From Scylla paramamosain (taxonomy: Eukaryota > Arthropoda > Malacostraca > Decapoda > Portunidae), in the NCBI RefSeq assembly GCF_035594125.1, contig NC_087191.1, positions 1,364,001 through 1,428,000 of the forward strand: a stretch of DNA of 64,000 nucleotides. Direction: 5' to 3'. The notes beneath the pieces were generated by a model, which was not told where the DNA came from, did not search any database, and saw nothing but the letters and a program-made list of their open reading frames with translations. Of the stretch, positions 36,995-49,110 are shown piece after piece. The translations under genes were made by a program, and so were the position numbers. The stretch's first letter is position 1. Every line of letters begins with the position of its first letter.

Positions 36995-39925
36995 TCCCCA
37001 TCTGGGGAGGGGACCATAAATGTCCCCAGGTCGGACTGCCTTTCCGTCGACGACCCTAAGTGTCTTGACACCCCCCTCAACTTTTTCTTCATTAACTTCT
37101 GCAACATTCGCGGTCTAAGATCTAATTTTCAATCTGTAGAACACCACCTCTCCTCTTCTAAACCTCATCTTCTTTTCCTCACTGAAACTCAGGTGTCTGA
37201 GGCAACTGACAGTAGCCCCTTTTCTGTTCCCTCCTACTTTCTCTATCCTCATTTTCGATCCAAAGCTGGATGCTGCGTTTATGTGCGCAATGACTTAACC
37301 TGCTCTCGTGCCCACGCTCTTGAATCTTCCGAGTTTTCCACCATCTGGCTACGACTACAGAGTCATTCTCATACTAAATTTATCTGTGCTGTATACCTCT
37401 CTCCTAACTCCTCTGACTATAAGAAATTCTTTGACTACTTAACTTCCAAAGTGGAGCACATTCTGACCCTCTTCCCTTTTGCAGAGATCTCCATTCTTGG
37501 AGACTTCAATGTTCACCACCAGCTTTGGCTTTCCTCTCCCTTCACTGACCATCCTGGTGAACTAGCCTACAACTTTGCTATCCTCCATGACCTAGAGCAA
37601 TTGGTGCAACACCCTACTCGTATTCCTGACCGTCTTGGAGATACGCCCAACATTCTTGACCTTTTCCTGACCTCTAATCCTTCTGCTTATGCTGTCACCC
37701 TTTCTTCTCCGTTGGGCTCCTCCGATCACAATCTCTTATCTTTATCTTGTCCTATCACTCCAATCCCTCCTCAGGATCCCCCTAAGCGAAGGTGCCTCTG
37801 GCGTTTTGCCTCTGCTAGTTGGGGGGACCTGAGGAGGTATTTTGCTGATTTTCCTTGGAATGACTACTGCTTCCGTGTCAGAGACCCGTCTTTGTGTGCT
37901 GAGCGCATAACAGAGGTGATAGTGTCTGGCATGGAGGCGTACATTCCTCACTCTTTTTCTCGTCCTAAACCTTCTAAACCTTGGTTTAACACAGCTTGTT
38001 CTCGTGCTATACATGATAGAGAGGTGGCCCACAAAAGGTACTTAAGCCTTCCTTCACCAGAATCTCATGCACTTTATATTTCTGCCCGGAACTATGCCAA
38101 GTCTGTTCTCCAACTAGCCAAAAACTCCTTCATTAACAGAAAATGTCAAAACCTTTCAAGATCTAACTCCCCCCGTGATTTCTGGCATCTAGCCAAAAAT
38201 ATCTCCAATAACTTTGCTTCTTCTTCTTTCCCTCCTCTACTTCAACCAGATGGCACCACTGCTATCACATCTATTTCTAAAGCTGAACTCTTTGCTCAAA
38301 CCTTTGCTAAAAACCCTACCTTGGACGATTCTGGGCTTGTTCCTCCCTCTCCTTCACCCTCTGACTACTTCATGCCACGTATTAAAATTCTTCGTAATGA
38401 TGTTTTCCATGCCCTCGCTGGCCTAAACCCTCGGAAGGCTTATGGACCTGATGGGGTCCCTCCTATTGTTCTCCGAAACTGTGCCTCCGTGCTTGCACCT
38501 TGCCTAGTCAAACTCTTTCAGCTCTGTCTGTCAACATCTACCTTTCCTTCTTGCTGGAAGTTTGCCTACATTCAACCTGTTCCTAAAAAGGGTGACCGCT
38601 CTAATCCCTCAAACTACCGTCCTATTGCTTTAATTTCCTGCTTATCTAAAGTTTTTGAATCTATCCTCAACAGGAAGATTCTTAAACATCTATCACTTCA
38701 CAACCTTCTATCTGATCGCCAGTATGGGTTCCGTCAAGGCCGCTCTACTGGTGATCTTCTGGCTTTCCTTACTGAGTCTTGGTCATCCTCTTTTAGAGAC
38801 TTTGGTGAAACTTTTGCTGTTGCCTTGGACATATCAAAAGCCTTTGATAGAGTCTGGCACAAAGCTTTGATTTCCAAACTACCCTCCTACGGTTTCTATC
38901 CTTCTCTCTGTAACTTCATCTCAAGTTTCCTTTCTGACCGTTCTATTGCTGTGGTAGACGGTCACTGTTCTTCTCCTAAATCTATTAACAGTGGTGTTCC
39001 TCAGGGTTCTGTCCTGTCACCCACTCTCTTCTTATTATTCATTAATGATCTTCTAAACCAAACTTCTTGTCCTATCCACTCCTATGCTGATGATACCACC
39101 CTGCACTTTTCCACGTCTTTTCATAGACGTCCAACCCTTCAGGAGGTAAACATATCACGCAGGGAAGCCACAGAACGCCTGACTTCTGATCTTTCTAAAA
39201 TTTCTGATTGGGGCAGAGCAAACTTGGTATTGTTCAATGCCTCAAAAACTCAATTCCTCCATCTATCAACTCGACACAATCTTCCAGACAACTATCCCCT
39301 CTTCTTCAATGACACTCAACTGTCCCCCTCTTCTACACTGAACATCCTCGGTCTGTCCTTTACTTATAATCTGAACTGGAAACTTCACATCTCATCTCTA
39401 GCTAAAACAGCTTCTATGAAGTTAGGCGTTCTGAGACGTCTCCGCCAGTTTTTCTCACCCCCCCAGCTGCTAACTCTGTACAAGGGCCTTATCCGTCCAT
39501 GTATGGAGTATGCTTCACATGTCTGGGGGGGTTCCACTCATACTGCTGTTCTAGACAGGGTGGAATCAAAAGCTTTTCGTCTCATCAACTCCTCTCCTCT
39601 AACTGACTGTCTTCAGCCCCTCTCTCACCGCCGCAATGTTGCATATCTAGCTGTCTTCTACCGCTATTTTCATGCCAACTGCTCTTCTGATCTTGCTAAC
39701 TGCATGCCTCCCCTCCTCCCGCGGCCTCGCTGCACAAGACTTTCTTCTTTCTCTCACTCCTATTCTGTCCACCTCTCTAACGCAAGAGTTAACCAGTATT
39801 CTCAATCATTCATCCCTTTCTCTGGTAAACTCTGGAACTCCTTGCCTGCTTCTGTATTTCCACCTTCCTATGACTTGAATTCCTTCAAGAGGGAGGTTTC
39901 AAGACACTTATCCACCAATTTTTGA
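36995..39925 (+). CDS. Non-LTR endonuclease-reverse transcriptase, intact frame lacking its start
   Basis: About 977 codons without interruption to TGA 39923-39925. Endonuclease: [121 protein letters not shown] (motif A), [21 protein letters not shown] (first 20 residues are motif B), [11 protein letters not shown] (C) and the C-terminal [20 protein letters not shown] and [11 protein letters not shown] blocks. No RNase H. All catalytic residues look right. The frame stays open upstream into piggyBac DNA to 36863, but there is no ATG before about residue 240, so the endonuclease cannot be made from its own start. Commonly annotated as ‘mobile element jockey’ RT in arthropods. Confidence 0.92.
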   Translation, partial: SPSGEGTINVPRSDCLSVDDPKCLDTPLNFFFINFCNIRGLRSNFQSVEHHLSSSKPHLLFLTETQVSEATDSSPFSVPSYFLYPHFRSKAGCCVYVRNDLTCSRAHALESSEFSTIWLRLQSHSHTKFICAVYLSPNSSDYKKFFDYLTSKVEHILTLFPFAEISILGDFNVHHQLWLSSPFTDHPGELAYNFAILHDLEQLVQHPTRIPDRLGDTPNILDLFLTSNPSAYAVTLSSPLGSSDHNLLSLSCPITPIPPQDPPKRRCLWRFASASWGDLRRYFADFPWNDYCFRVRDPSLCAERITEVIVSGMEAYIPHSFSRPKPSKPWFNTACSRAIHDREVAHKRYLSLPSPESHALYISARNYAKSVLQLAKNSFINRKCQNLSRSNSPRDFWHLAKNISNNFASSSFPPLLQPDGTTAITSISKAELFAQTFAKNPTLDDSGLVPPSPSPSDYFMPRIKILRNDVFHALAGLNPRKAYGPDGVPPIVLRNCASVLAPCLVKLFQLCLSTSTFPSCWKFAYIQPVPKKGDRSNPSNYRPIALISCLSKVFESILNRKILKHLSLHNLLSDRQYGFRQGRSTGDLLAFLTESWSSSFRDFGETFAVALDISKAFDRVWHKALISKLPSYGFYPSLCNFISSFLSDRSIAVVDGHCSSPKSINSGVPQGSVLSPTLFLLFINDLLNQTSCPIHSYADDTTLHFSTSFHRRPTLQEVNISRREATERLTSDLSKISDWGRANLVLFNASKTQFLHLSTRHNLPDNYPLFFNDTQLSPSSTLNILGLSFTYNLNWKLHISSLAKTASMKLGVLRRLRQFFSPPQLLTLYKGLIRPCMEYASHVWGGSTHTAVLDRVESKAFRLINSSPLTDCLQPLSHRRNVAYLAVFYRYFHANCSSDLANCMPPLLPRPRCTRLSSFSHSYSVHLSNARVNQYSQSFIPFSGKLWNSLPASVFPPSYDLNSFKREVSRHLSTNF

Positions 39926-40016
39926 CCACTGCTTTGACCCTTTTAAGGGACTGGCATTTCAGTGGGCATTTTTTTTTTATTAGATTTTTGTTGCCCTTGG
40001 CCAGTATCCTTCCTAC

Positions 40017-40056
<40 letters not shown>
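36995..40056 (+). mobile_element. Jockey-like LINE copy f, inserted in piggyBac
   Basis: Best-preserved copy of the family. The 5' end joins piggyBac DNA at about 36995, eight codons after where copy e has its ATG; the 3' end is the family tail (GGGACTGGCATTTCAGTGGG, TTGCCCTTGGCCAGTATCC) and 36 A residues (40021-40056). The flanks encode adjacent parts of one piggyBac protein. A clean target duplication could not be read because the poly(A) tail and A-rich flank overlap. Confidence 0.9.
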
Positions 40057-40059
<3 letters not shown>

Positions 40060-40130
40060 GCAAGAAGTGTGTAAAATGCAATGTGGGATTTCACATGGGA
40101 GACTGTGAGTACCTATGGCATACACTGTAA
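40057..40130 (+). pseudogene. piggyBac-like transposase, C-terminal zinc-binding tail
   Basis: Immediately after the LINE poly(A): KKCVKCNVGFHMGDCEYLWH then TL and TAA (40128-40130). The C-x2-C...H...C pattern is the cysteine-rich end domain that binds the transposon ends in piggyBac proteins. It completes the protein interrupted at 36994, though the start of this domain (first Cys pair) seems lost at the junction. Confidence 0.85.
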
Positions 40131-40450
40131 AGGATACATAACAACAACTATGGTAAATCAATTAGGCTACCCATAATGTATGTATTATGTCTATTATAAT
40201 CATGTATAATTTAGCTTAATGAATTTTCAAAAGTAGGATGGAAATGCTTTACTTTGATATTAGCTCGCAAGTAGCGAAATTTCAGTTTTCCTGGTTCCCG
40301 TGGTCCTAAAGTAAGGACTTAATTTTATACATGCATATTTTGACTATAAATCGTGATTTTTCAATTTCATATGTAATTACATTTTTTTTTTTTGCAATAA
40401 AAACTATTGGACAATATGATAATTTCATAAAAATAAATAAATAAATAAAT
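40131..40450. other. Probable piggyBac 3' region, AT-rich
   Basis: No gene. GTGGTCCTAAAGTAAGGAC at 40303-40321 echoes the hairpin at 36135-36153; TTAA, the piggyBac target, occurs beside it. Confidence 0.35.
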
Positions 40451-40454
40451 GAAT

Positions 40455-40810
40455 AAAAAAAGCTCTAATGGGTTAATCTTGATGTTCCATAGAGCTCTGT
40501 CCTACAATTCACGCTTTTCCTATTATTCATCAAAAATCTTGATCTTACTTACTCTCCTATACACTCTTATGCCGATGACTCTGCACTTTTTTATGCCATT
40601 TGCCAGACATCCATTAATGCAAGAATTATACTACTCTGGAACGGACGCCATAGGAAGCCTGAGTTCTAATATTTCCCGAACTTCGGGATACGGAAAAATA
40701 AACCTTGTTTCGTTCAGTACCAACACAATCTCTTAGACAGATATTATTTTTTCTTTGATGACGCTTTTCCTTCTGCATTAAATATTCACTCTTGCCCTCT
40801 TTGCTGTGTC

Positions 40811-40866
<56 letters not shown>

Positions 40867-40985
40867 GTGGACTTGTTTGCCGATGTATAGAATAGGCCTC
40901 TCATAAAAAGGGCTCCACTCATTTCTTGAGTGAAAAACTATTCGCCATATTGACTCTGCCTGCATCCCTCTCTTCCTACGACAAT
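40455..40985 (+). pseudogene. Jockey-related LINE, diverged RT fragment (copy h)
   Basis: Frame pieces [27 protein letters not shown] (40515-40600, YADD box kept) and ISRTSGYGKINLVSF, then NIHSCPLC; after a (CT)n array (40814-40863) AHFLSEKLFAILTLP-like sequence ends the match. More diverged from copy f than the other fragments, so it represents another subfamily. Stops and shifts throughout. Confidence 0.65.
40814..40863. repeat. (CT)n microsatellite inside LINE fragment
   Basis: Pure CT array. Confidence 0.95.
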
Positions 40986-41115
40986 GCTTAATCTCTCAAG
41001 CTTACATGCACGTGGAAATACAACCAATGGATTGATAAAAAAGAAAAAAAAAAAAAAAACGTTAACTAATTGCAAATATTACAAGTTCATTATTAAATAA
41101 TGTAAATGGTCTTCC

Positions 41116-41118
<3 letters not shown>

Positions 41119-41183
<65 letters not shown>

Positions 41184-41190
41184 ACATAAT

Positions 41191-41260
<70 letters not shown>
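41119..41260. repeat. (GA)n then (ATA)n arrays
   Basis: GA to 41179, then AAT/ATT triplets at 41190-41260. Confidence 0.95.
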
Positions 41261-41267
<7 letters not shown>

Positions 41268-41333
41268 TATTAAATCTTACCTTGATAAAATGTTTTGTTC
41301 TTCAGAATTCGTGCTTTATCAAATCTGGAAATA

Positions 41334-41753
41334 ATGGAGCCTCGGCCACCCATCATTAAGACCTGCGTGGTAGAGCGCATATTGTTTATGTGGATGTGGA
41401 CAAGTGGGCAATCGGTGAGGTGCATTGCGAGGCAAACAGGCAGGAGTCCAACTACGGTGCGGAGATGGGTGAAGCGTCTGCAGAGTGAAAAATGTTATTG
41501 CAATAAAGATTACATATCAAATCGTCTTACGTCAATATTAAACAACAGTCATTTATTCGCGAACTGTTCAGCTTTTTCGTGCAATAACCATCAGTTGAAT
41601 TACTATCAGAGCGTCATGAAACCATTAGCTGCAAAACACGTCGAAATATCACATGAACAAAATTACCCATTGGTTCATCTGGACTTCTACAACACCGCCA
41701 ACTCGCACGGCTCCAGTACACTACTTCCAGCAATGTCTGTACTGGGTGTGTGA
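41334..41753 (+). CDS. Helix-turn-helix protein fragment, function unknown
   Basis: 139 codons from ATG 41334 (MEPRPPIIKTCVVERILFMW). Residues about 27-53 (GQSVRCIARQTGRSPTTVRR, then WVKRL) are a typical homeodomain-like helix-turn-helix as found at the N-terminus of Tc1/mariner transposases and related DNA-binding proteins. The second half (from CYCNKDY) has no recognised domain and may be out of its original frame. No DDE part follows. Could be the start of a transposase pseudogene or a first exon of a transposon-derived gene. The (ATA)n array ends 75 bp upstream. Confidence 0.45.
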   Translation: MEPRPPIIKTCVVERILFMWMWTSGQSVRCIARQTGRSPTTVRRWVKRLQSEKCYCNKDYISNRLTSILNNSHLFANCSAFSCNNHQLNYYQSVMKPLAAKHVEISHEQNYPLVHLDFYNTANSHGSSTLLPAMSVLGV

Positions 41754-43400
41754 AAAGAAATTTTGTCGGTATGGGAATAAGGTAACAATAAAACCCACAT
41801 GTTAAAATGTTAAGAGTCATTATGGTGAGGATACTTACGATTACGTACGAAATCTATGTTGACCTAAGTTTTTAATGAAAGCTAGAAATATGGCTGACGT
41901 AGAGAACTGCACAATATAGTCTAAATGAGTTTTGATGAGAGTTAAGTATAATTTTTTGGCGTAGTCATAGCTGACATAGTTATCTTCAGTTAAACCTTGT
42001 AGAGTAACGAATTCAACCAACGACTGATATTTCTTTTTGGATCAGGAATCTTGAACGTCTGAGTGATAGTGAGACACGTGGAAACCTCTTATTCGTAATA
42101 ATTACTTGCTACAATAGCTCCGAAATCCAATGACAGGACGTTACTAAGTAGCACGACACTCTCCCAAGACCAAGATATTTTGAACGCATGCCTTTTGGGC
42201 TTTTAATGTTGTTCATAGATGCTTCAGCGATGAACGTATAACATTTTACTCCTTTTATATCTTGTTATTTTTAGTGTCTTTTACTAACCATTTTACTATT
42301 TCAACCTACTATTTTTGATGCTTTGAACATTTTGTAGGGGCGCCATATGACCGTGATGTTGCAGCGCATGATTTTTTTTTTCTCGAATCAATGAATCAAT
42401 CAATAAATCACATTATTGTTTACAATGTTTTACTCATCAATCACAACCCTTATGGAAAAAAGTGTATCCACCTTATTGAGATTATTACCTCCTCAAAATG
42501 GTTTAAGTGTGTTTAGTGCTTAGTGGATCTATTACTTAGGAATTACTGAGGTGCAGCATAGTAGATTCTTGAAAAGTGTAAGTACCACGCTTCACGTTCA
42601 GGACCCGGGTGAAACTGAAACTTGTTAAAAAACCTATTATAAGACAACGTTGTCTTATAATAGAGACTTCGAAACCTATGATGTTGTTAGACACAATATA
42701 TAATCAACTGTTTGTACAGTATCATGTAATTTTAGCTTTCAGATTCTGAGTTAAATCTAGAAAAGAACGACGCCATATATACCGCCTATCTCTGAGACTG
42801 CTATGAATTTTGATATCATCAAGTATTATCATCAAGTGTAATATTACCATTAATTTTGTGTTTTGTTTCTATGTCAGTTTTGTTTCTATGTAAGAAAGGT
42901 TCTGTTCAAGGCCTATAAAAGGCAGTAAAAAAAAAAAAAAAAAATAAATAAAAGCCTACTGAAGGTGCTAATCCTCCAAGGGAAGGACCATACATTTCAC
43001 TAGCACGATTCTTTCAAACGATTAGCATTTCTAAAGCATTTTTCCTTCGACACATGAGAGAGGACTAACGTGACACTTAGCAATGGAAAAACTCGCACCA
43101 CGTAGCCTATATTGTTGTATAATTCAAACGAAATGTTATGTTTCCCCGTTTATGGTATGTTGAAATTATTTTAAGGTGAAACATTTATTAAGTGAAGTGT
43201 CGCAACTTGTCAGGTAAGGTTTTGTTGATTGCAAATCGCTTTTCCCTCATTTTTAATTTGTTTGATTCATCCAGTGCAGATGTTTCTTCAGTGTATGAAA
43301 AAATAGTAGTTCTAACATATTTACATTAATTACATATATATTTATGTATGTAAATCATTATATTTTCCTCATCACTTTCCAATATAGATTGTTTTTGATG
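41754..43400. other. Unassigned sequence; palindrome and possible LINE tail
   Basis: No gene. Contains the 30-bp palindrome at 42634-42663. At 42915-43060, A-run, AAGCCTACTGAAGG and TCCTCCAAGGGAAGGACC resemble the complement of the jockey-like LINE 3' tail, so a diverged 3' scrap is possible. Confidence 0.5.
42634..42663. repeat. Perfect 30-bp palindrome, no spacer
   Basis: Half-site CTATTATAAGACAAC followed directly by its exact reverse complement GTTGTCTTATAATAG. A near-perfect terminal-repeat junction or protein-binding site is possible. Confidence 0.9.
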
Positions 43401-43405
43401 TAATA

Positions 43406-43453
43406 AATATTAATAATAATAATAATGATAATAATAATAATAATAATAATAAC

Positions 43454-43516
<63 letters not shown>

Positions 43517-43528
43517 TATTTATTTTTT
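43406..43528. repeat. (AAT)n then (ATT)n array
   Basis: Triplet array switching strand sense at about 43492, so it is self-complementary. Confidence 0.95.
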
Positions 43529-43953
43529 TTTTTTCCAGATTTTATCACCTAGCACCTTTGAGTCTGATCCCGTGTTAGCAGTAGTAAGTGTAGGACAACT
43601 TAAGTGCCAAGCTCTTTGAGTTGCCATTGATTTGGCTATTTGGATCTAGCATAGAATATTTGCAGGCATTAACCCGATTGCAAATTGGTTTATCTGTTAC
43701 AGTAATATAACTATGATTATGTTCTAAAGTATAACAATATAAAATTAGTGCTATCTCAACATGTTTATATCTATCCTTGAAAGACATATCATGGGAAATA
43801 ATACAAATGATTATATAATGCTACAACCATTATATACATAAACAAGTAAGTAAATTAAGTATCCCACACTGCCGCTCTGATATCCAGGAGTTAGGTTATT
43901 ATCAACCAAATCTCTCCATTTCTACTAACGATAAAGAATAATCACCATTAAAA

Positions 43954-43955
<2 letters not shown>
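43529..43955. other. Unassigned sequence
   Basis: No recognised gene or element. Confidence 0.5.

Positions 43956-44044
<89 letters not shown>
43956..44044. repeat. (AT)n microsatellite
   Basis: Pure AT array. Confidence 0.95.
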
Positions 44045-44473
<429 letters not shown>

Positions 44474-44969
44474 TAAAAACAATTAACTGAATTTGATGTA
44501 ACTGAATTTGATGTAACTCACCTTAACTTAAAAAAAAAAACTTTCGTTTTTAGATTTCAATTGCCTTTTCACGAGATTAAAACGCAGTAATGACTCAAAA
44601 TTAAAACATGACAAAAACCACCCATAAAAAAAAAAATAAATAAATAAAAAAATAAAGCTTTAGGAATCCCCATCAATAATTCACTATGTAACAAAAATTC
44701 AATGTTATACTATACTATAGTATAATTTCATTATAGTATGTGCTACTATTGGTTTTCATATCAGGTAAAGACCTTTGCAAAATTTTAATTGGTTATCTAA
44801 TTGCTTTTGAAATGTTGCAAACAAGTTAAAACAATGAAAGAAAGAACATAAGGTGTTCTAAAGATTTTTTCTTTTATTTTAATAAGATCATTCTTGAACT
44901 GACCAGATCTAGCAAGAAATTTCTTATTTAGAAGAATTTGTCTACATTAAAAAAAAAATTATCAATCTT

Positions 44970-45212
44970 CCAGAATGTTCTACCAGACACTTTTAGAAGT
45001 TTCTAGAACATTTTATTTAATGTATTCTAAAACATTCTAGAATACAGTAGAAATATGCAGAAGCATCAAGAATTTTCTAGAATTACAAGAATTTTCTAGA
45101 ATCATTCAAAATATTGTAAAGTAGGTTCAAGAATATCCTAGAAAGACTGAGAACACTTTCTAGAAAGACTAAGAATATTCTAGAGTACTGCTTGACAATA
45201 TAAAAGTAGGGG
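44970..45212 (+). promoter_or_regulatory. Clustered heat-shock-element-like sites with TATA box (copy 2)
   Basis: Five TTCTAGAA octamers (45001, 45035, 45075, 45094, 45158). Perfect three-unit sites GAA-nn-TTC-nn-GAA at 44996-45008, 45070-45082 and 45089-45101. TATAAAAG at 45199-45206, 68 bp before the ATG at 45274. Positions 45158-45212 are identical to 6260-6314. Confidence 0.6.
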
Positions 45213-45273
45213 TTTGCAAACCACCACTCAGTTCTGCTTTGGGTGCCTGAGAAGATTCATCACAAGAGGTGAA

Positions 45274-45384
45274 ATGGCATCAACAGGCTGCAATCATTCT
45301 CCAGCTAAATTCTGCTACATATGTAATCAGTTCATCAAGACAAGAGCAAAGAATTTCTCTTTGACAGCATCTGGGAAAATATGA
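45274..45384 (+). CDS. Small zinc-motif N-terminal fragment (copy 2)
   Basis: 36 codons: MASTGCNHSPAKFCYICNQF then IKTRAKNFSLTASGKI, stop TGA at 45382-45384. Here the C-x-x-C (CYIC) is intact, unlike copy 1. The frame stops where copy 1 reads on into FSYFG; a one-base shift would continue the resemblance (FSYFGGKKS). The conserved start right after a TATA box suggests the N-terminus of a real, longer arthropod protein with zinc-binding ends, of which only this part was dispersed. Unlikely to be functional alone. Confidence 0.4.
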   Translation: MASTGCNHSPAKFCYICNQFIKTRAKNFSLTASGKI

Positions 45385-46382
45385 AATTTAGCTACTTTGG
45401 GGGCAAAAAATCATTCTAAAAACTACAACCAAACTAATTTTGACAGGAATAATGGACATTTTCTATTGTTTTGCAATGAAGAGTTGGAAAATAACGTTTG
45501 GCTCTCAAAGGTAAAAATCGTGTTACATAGTTTAATGCAGTTAATAAGAACAAAACAGTTATCAGCGTTTCAGATAGAACACTTATGACCTCAGAACGGG
45601 ATGTACTTTCACTAGGACTCTCTTCCTCCCTAAATGTAAAATTATCTTAGTGAATCATTTTCTTGTCTTTGAGCATCTACCCAATACTCTTAATTACATG
45701 CCATATAAGCGCATGGAATGGGAAAGTCCGATTAAGGACATCTCTTCAATAGCTCCCTCTTCCTTTCAAGATTTTTTAACACAGTTAAACGTTCTTTCAT
45801 GAAATTACCACAGGCGCTCTATGACTAACCAAATTGAAATCAGATGACTCAATTATTATCACTAAGCCTGACAAGAGCCGTGGCACATTGGGCATGAATG
45901 TACCTCATGAAAAATTTAACATTTTAGTTGATACATCTAAGTTTAAATTAATTAAAGATAAGCCTTTCCAATACATTACTAAACTTAAGATAAGCTAGCA
46001 AGACTATTGAAACAACTCCGTAAACTGAATGTTATCATTAAAGACTTTTTTTTAACCACCTATTTAAAAGTGATTCGTCTCCCGGCATCCTATATTTCCT
46101 TCGAAAAAGTCACAACGTTGTTAATCCTATTAGGGCTATCCTCAGTACCATTGATACTATTAATTATAAAATAGTTAAATATTTCCTCTCCATATTAAAA
46201 CTACTTACGTCAAATAAATTCACCTTAAAAAATTCTTATGATTTTGTTAAGTAAATAAATAAATTAGAGGTTCACAACACTGTCGTGGCTAGCTTTGATA
46301 TTGTCACTTTTCACTAATATTCCCCTTGATGAAACCATTCAAATTATTTGTAAAGAACTATTTAAGGACCATGACAATTATA

Positions 46383-46862
<480 letters not shown>

Positions 46863-48160
46863 TTAGACTATTAGATCTGGCAATTAAAGATTCCCCTTTC
46901 ATATTTAATAATAAATCATATGTCCAAGTTGACGGTGCGACTATGGGTTCCTGCCTTGGCCCTACTCTTACTAATGTTTTTTTTTTTTTTTGTCATCACG
47001 AAACTAAGTGGTTAAATGAGTGCCCCAGTGAATATAAACCTATGTTTCATAGAAGATATGTTGACTTTTTTTTTTTTTTCACTCTCAACACATCCCTAAA
47101 TTTATAAGTTATTTAAATTCTAAAAACCCTAATATTGAATTCACGTGTGGCACGGAAAACGATGGTTCTACTCCGTTCTTGTAAGGAATAGTGACTCGTA
47201 TTAACAACCAATTGCACACTGCAGTTTATCGCAAACTAACCTCCACAGCCCTGATAATTAATTATTCATCTTTTATTTCTCGATTGTTTGGGATTAATGC
47301 TATCAGAACTCTATTGCATTGCTGCTGCACTATCTTCCAGCTGGTTCACTTTTGACCATGGTGTTAACTTTCCTAGGACATTTTTCCATAACGAATTTCC
47401 GTTGAGCGTCATTAATAATACCATTTACAATTTATCAAATTTAGCCAACCTTCCTCTAATGACACAGACGGCACGTAAGGAATACGTAAAACTATCTTAC
47501 TATGGCCATCTTAGCTATACTATTAGAAAGAGATCCACTATCTTACTTAAAACACAATATCCTGACACCAAGTTCATTTTTATTTTCGCCAACACGTTTA
47601 CTATTGCCTCTTTTTTTATTTTATTTTATTTTTTTATTTAAAGATAGTGTTCCTGCTGGAATTATCTTTAACATCATTCATGAATTTACTTGTTCGAGTT
47701 GCAAGACTTGATATATTGGAGAAACCAGCAGGAAACTAACACATAGAATCATTGAACATAAGTGTAATTCGACACGTACACGGAAACAACTAGCTCATTC
47801 ATCATTCTTAGCAATAAGAACACATTCACACACACACATGATCATCCCTTAGAGGAGAAAGATTTCAATACATTATATAAAGCTGACGCACATACAAACC
47901 TTTAAATATTAGAAACTATTTACACTGAACACTTAAAGCCTGAATTAAACAACGAATTGTCATCGACACAGTTATATATTTTATAAACTCTGTTCGAAGC
48001 TTTGGGTTCCGATATCATAACCATTCTAACCCACACATCGCCACTCTGTCCTCACCACACTACCAGCGGGAACACACAAGGTACGTTTTTGCCCATACTA
48101 CACCCTTATCTTTATTGTTTTTCCTCTCCCAAAGGGAAAACCTTATCAACATACATCACT

Positions 48161-48161
<1 letters not shown>

Positions 48162-48245
<84 letters not shown>
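48162..48245. repeat. (CT)n microsatellite
   Basis: Pure CT array. Confidence 0.95.
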
Positions 48246-48249
<4 letters not shown>

Positions 48250-48353
48250 GCAATTTATTTACCTGTGTTGTTTCTTTGTTCATTGCTCTAATGTTTACCG
48301 TTCGTTGTTTTTTTTCACTTTGCCGTCCCCTCCATGGAATACTTTAGTGGTTT

Positions 48354-48462
<109 letters not shown>

Positions 48463-48558
48463 TATATACTTTCTTTTATGATATAGTCAATTGTGTTTCA
48501 ATTTTTAGCCTTCTGCGTAAGATGAAACGTTGCAAGTAATAAATGAAGACGATACTTT

Positions 48559-48609
<51 letters not shown>
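48559..48609. repeat. (CT)n microsatellite
   Basis: Pure CT array just before a LINE fragment. Confidence 0.95.
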
Positions 48610-48613
<4 letters not shown>

Positions 48614-48644
48614 GGCGTTTGGCATCTGCTAAACCTTCCAGACT

Positions 48645-48868
48645 TATTTTTGTGGCCCGCAAAAGGTACTTGAGCTTTCCATCCCTTTAACCTCATGCAC
48701 TTTGTATTTCTGCCTGGAATCATGCGGTCTATACCCCAACCAGGTAAAAAAATCAATAGAAAATGCCAAAATTTTTGTAGATCTAACTCGCCGTGATTTC
48801 TGGCACCTAGCAAAAAATATTTAATAACTTTACTTTATCTTTCTGTTATTTATTTCAGCCTGATTTTC
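48645..48868 (+). pseudogene. Jockey-like LINE, linker fragment (copy i)
   Basis: Matches 38025-38250 of copy f, the segment for [20 protein letters not shown] through [34 protein letters not shown] is nearly identical. A deletion removes about 30 bp near 48740. Internal fragment with both ends cut. Confidence 0.8.
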
Positions 48869-48889
48869 CTAATGGGAAATGTCTTGTCA

Positions 48890-49110
48890 TGGTGGAGGGA
48901 CTTGCGTGTCCCTTATGAAGTGGTGAGGAGGGCTAGAGGGGGCTTTGGTCCCTGCTGCGCCCTACTTAGGAGGAGAGGCCTACCCATACTAGCAAGGTCG
49001 CCACAGACTAAATGGTTATTGTCGTTAGGCTGACAGTATGGGCAAACTGGTGCCGCTCACCAGAGGGACAAACTTTTGAGATCGTCCTGTGTTGGACGGT
49101 TGGGTGTCTA
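48890..49110 (+). repeat. Dispersed repeat R, copy 3
   Basis: Begins GGAGGGACTTGCGTGTCCC and runs through the 140 bp shared with copy 2, then CGTCCTGTGTTGGACGGTTGGG, also shared with copy 4. Probably the leader of an element whose ORF1 scraps follow. Confidence 0.8.

Larger units (their letters stand above)
44540..45590 (+). repeat. Heat-shock-like promoter repeat, copy 2
   Basis: Same organisation as 5815-6615, with an additional upstream block A' (44540-44630). Block B' (44702-44940) corresponds to 5815-5990; then the GAA/TTC cluster, TATAAAAG (45199-45206), leader, small frame and a shared downstream part (GGACATTTTCTATTGTTTTG at about 45450). The Penelope-like element begins just after. 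Confidence 0.75.

Noticed and set aside
37742..38032. Minus-strand frames opposite the intact LINE
   Set aside because: Shadows of the LINE coding strand; the peptide also appears as a shadow in copy e.
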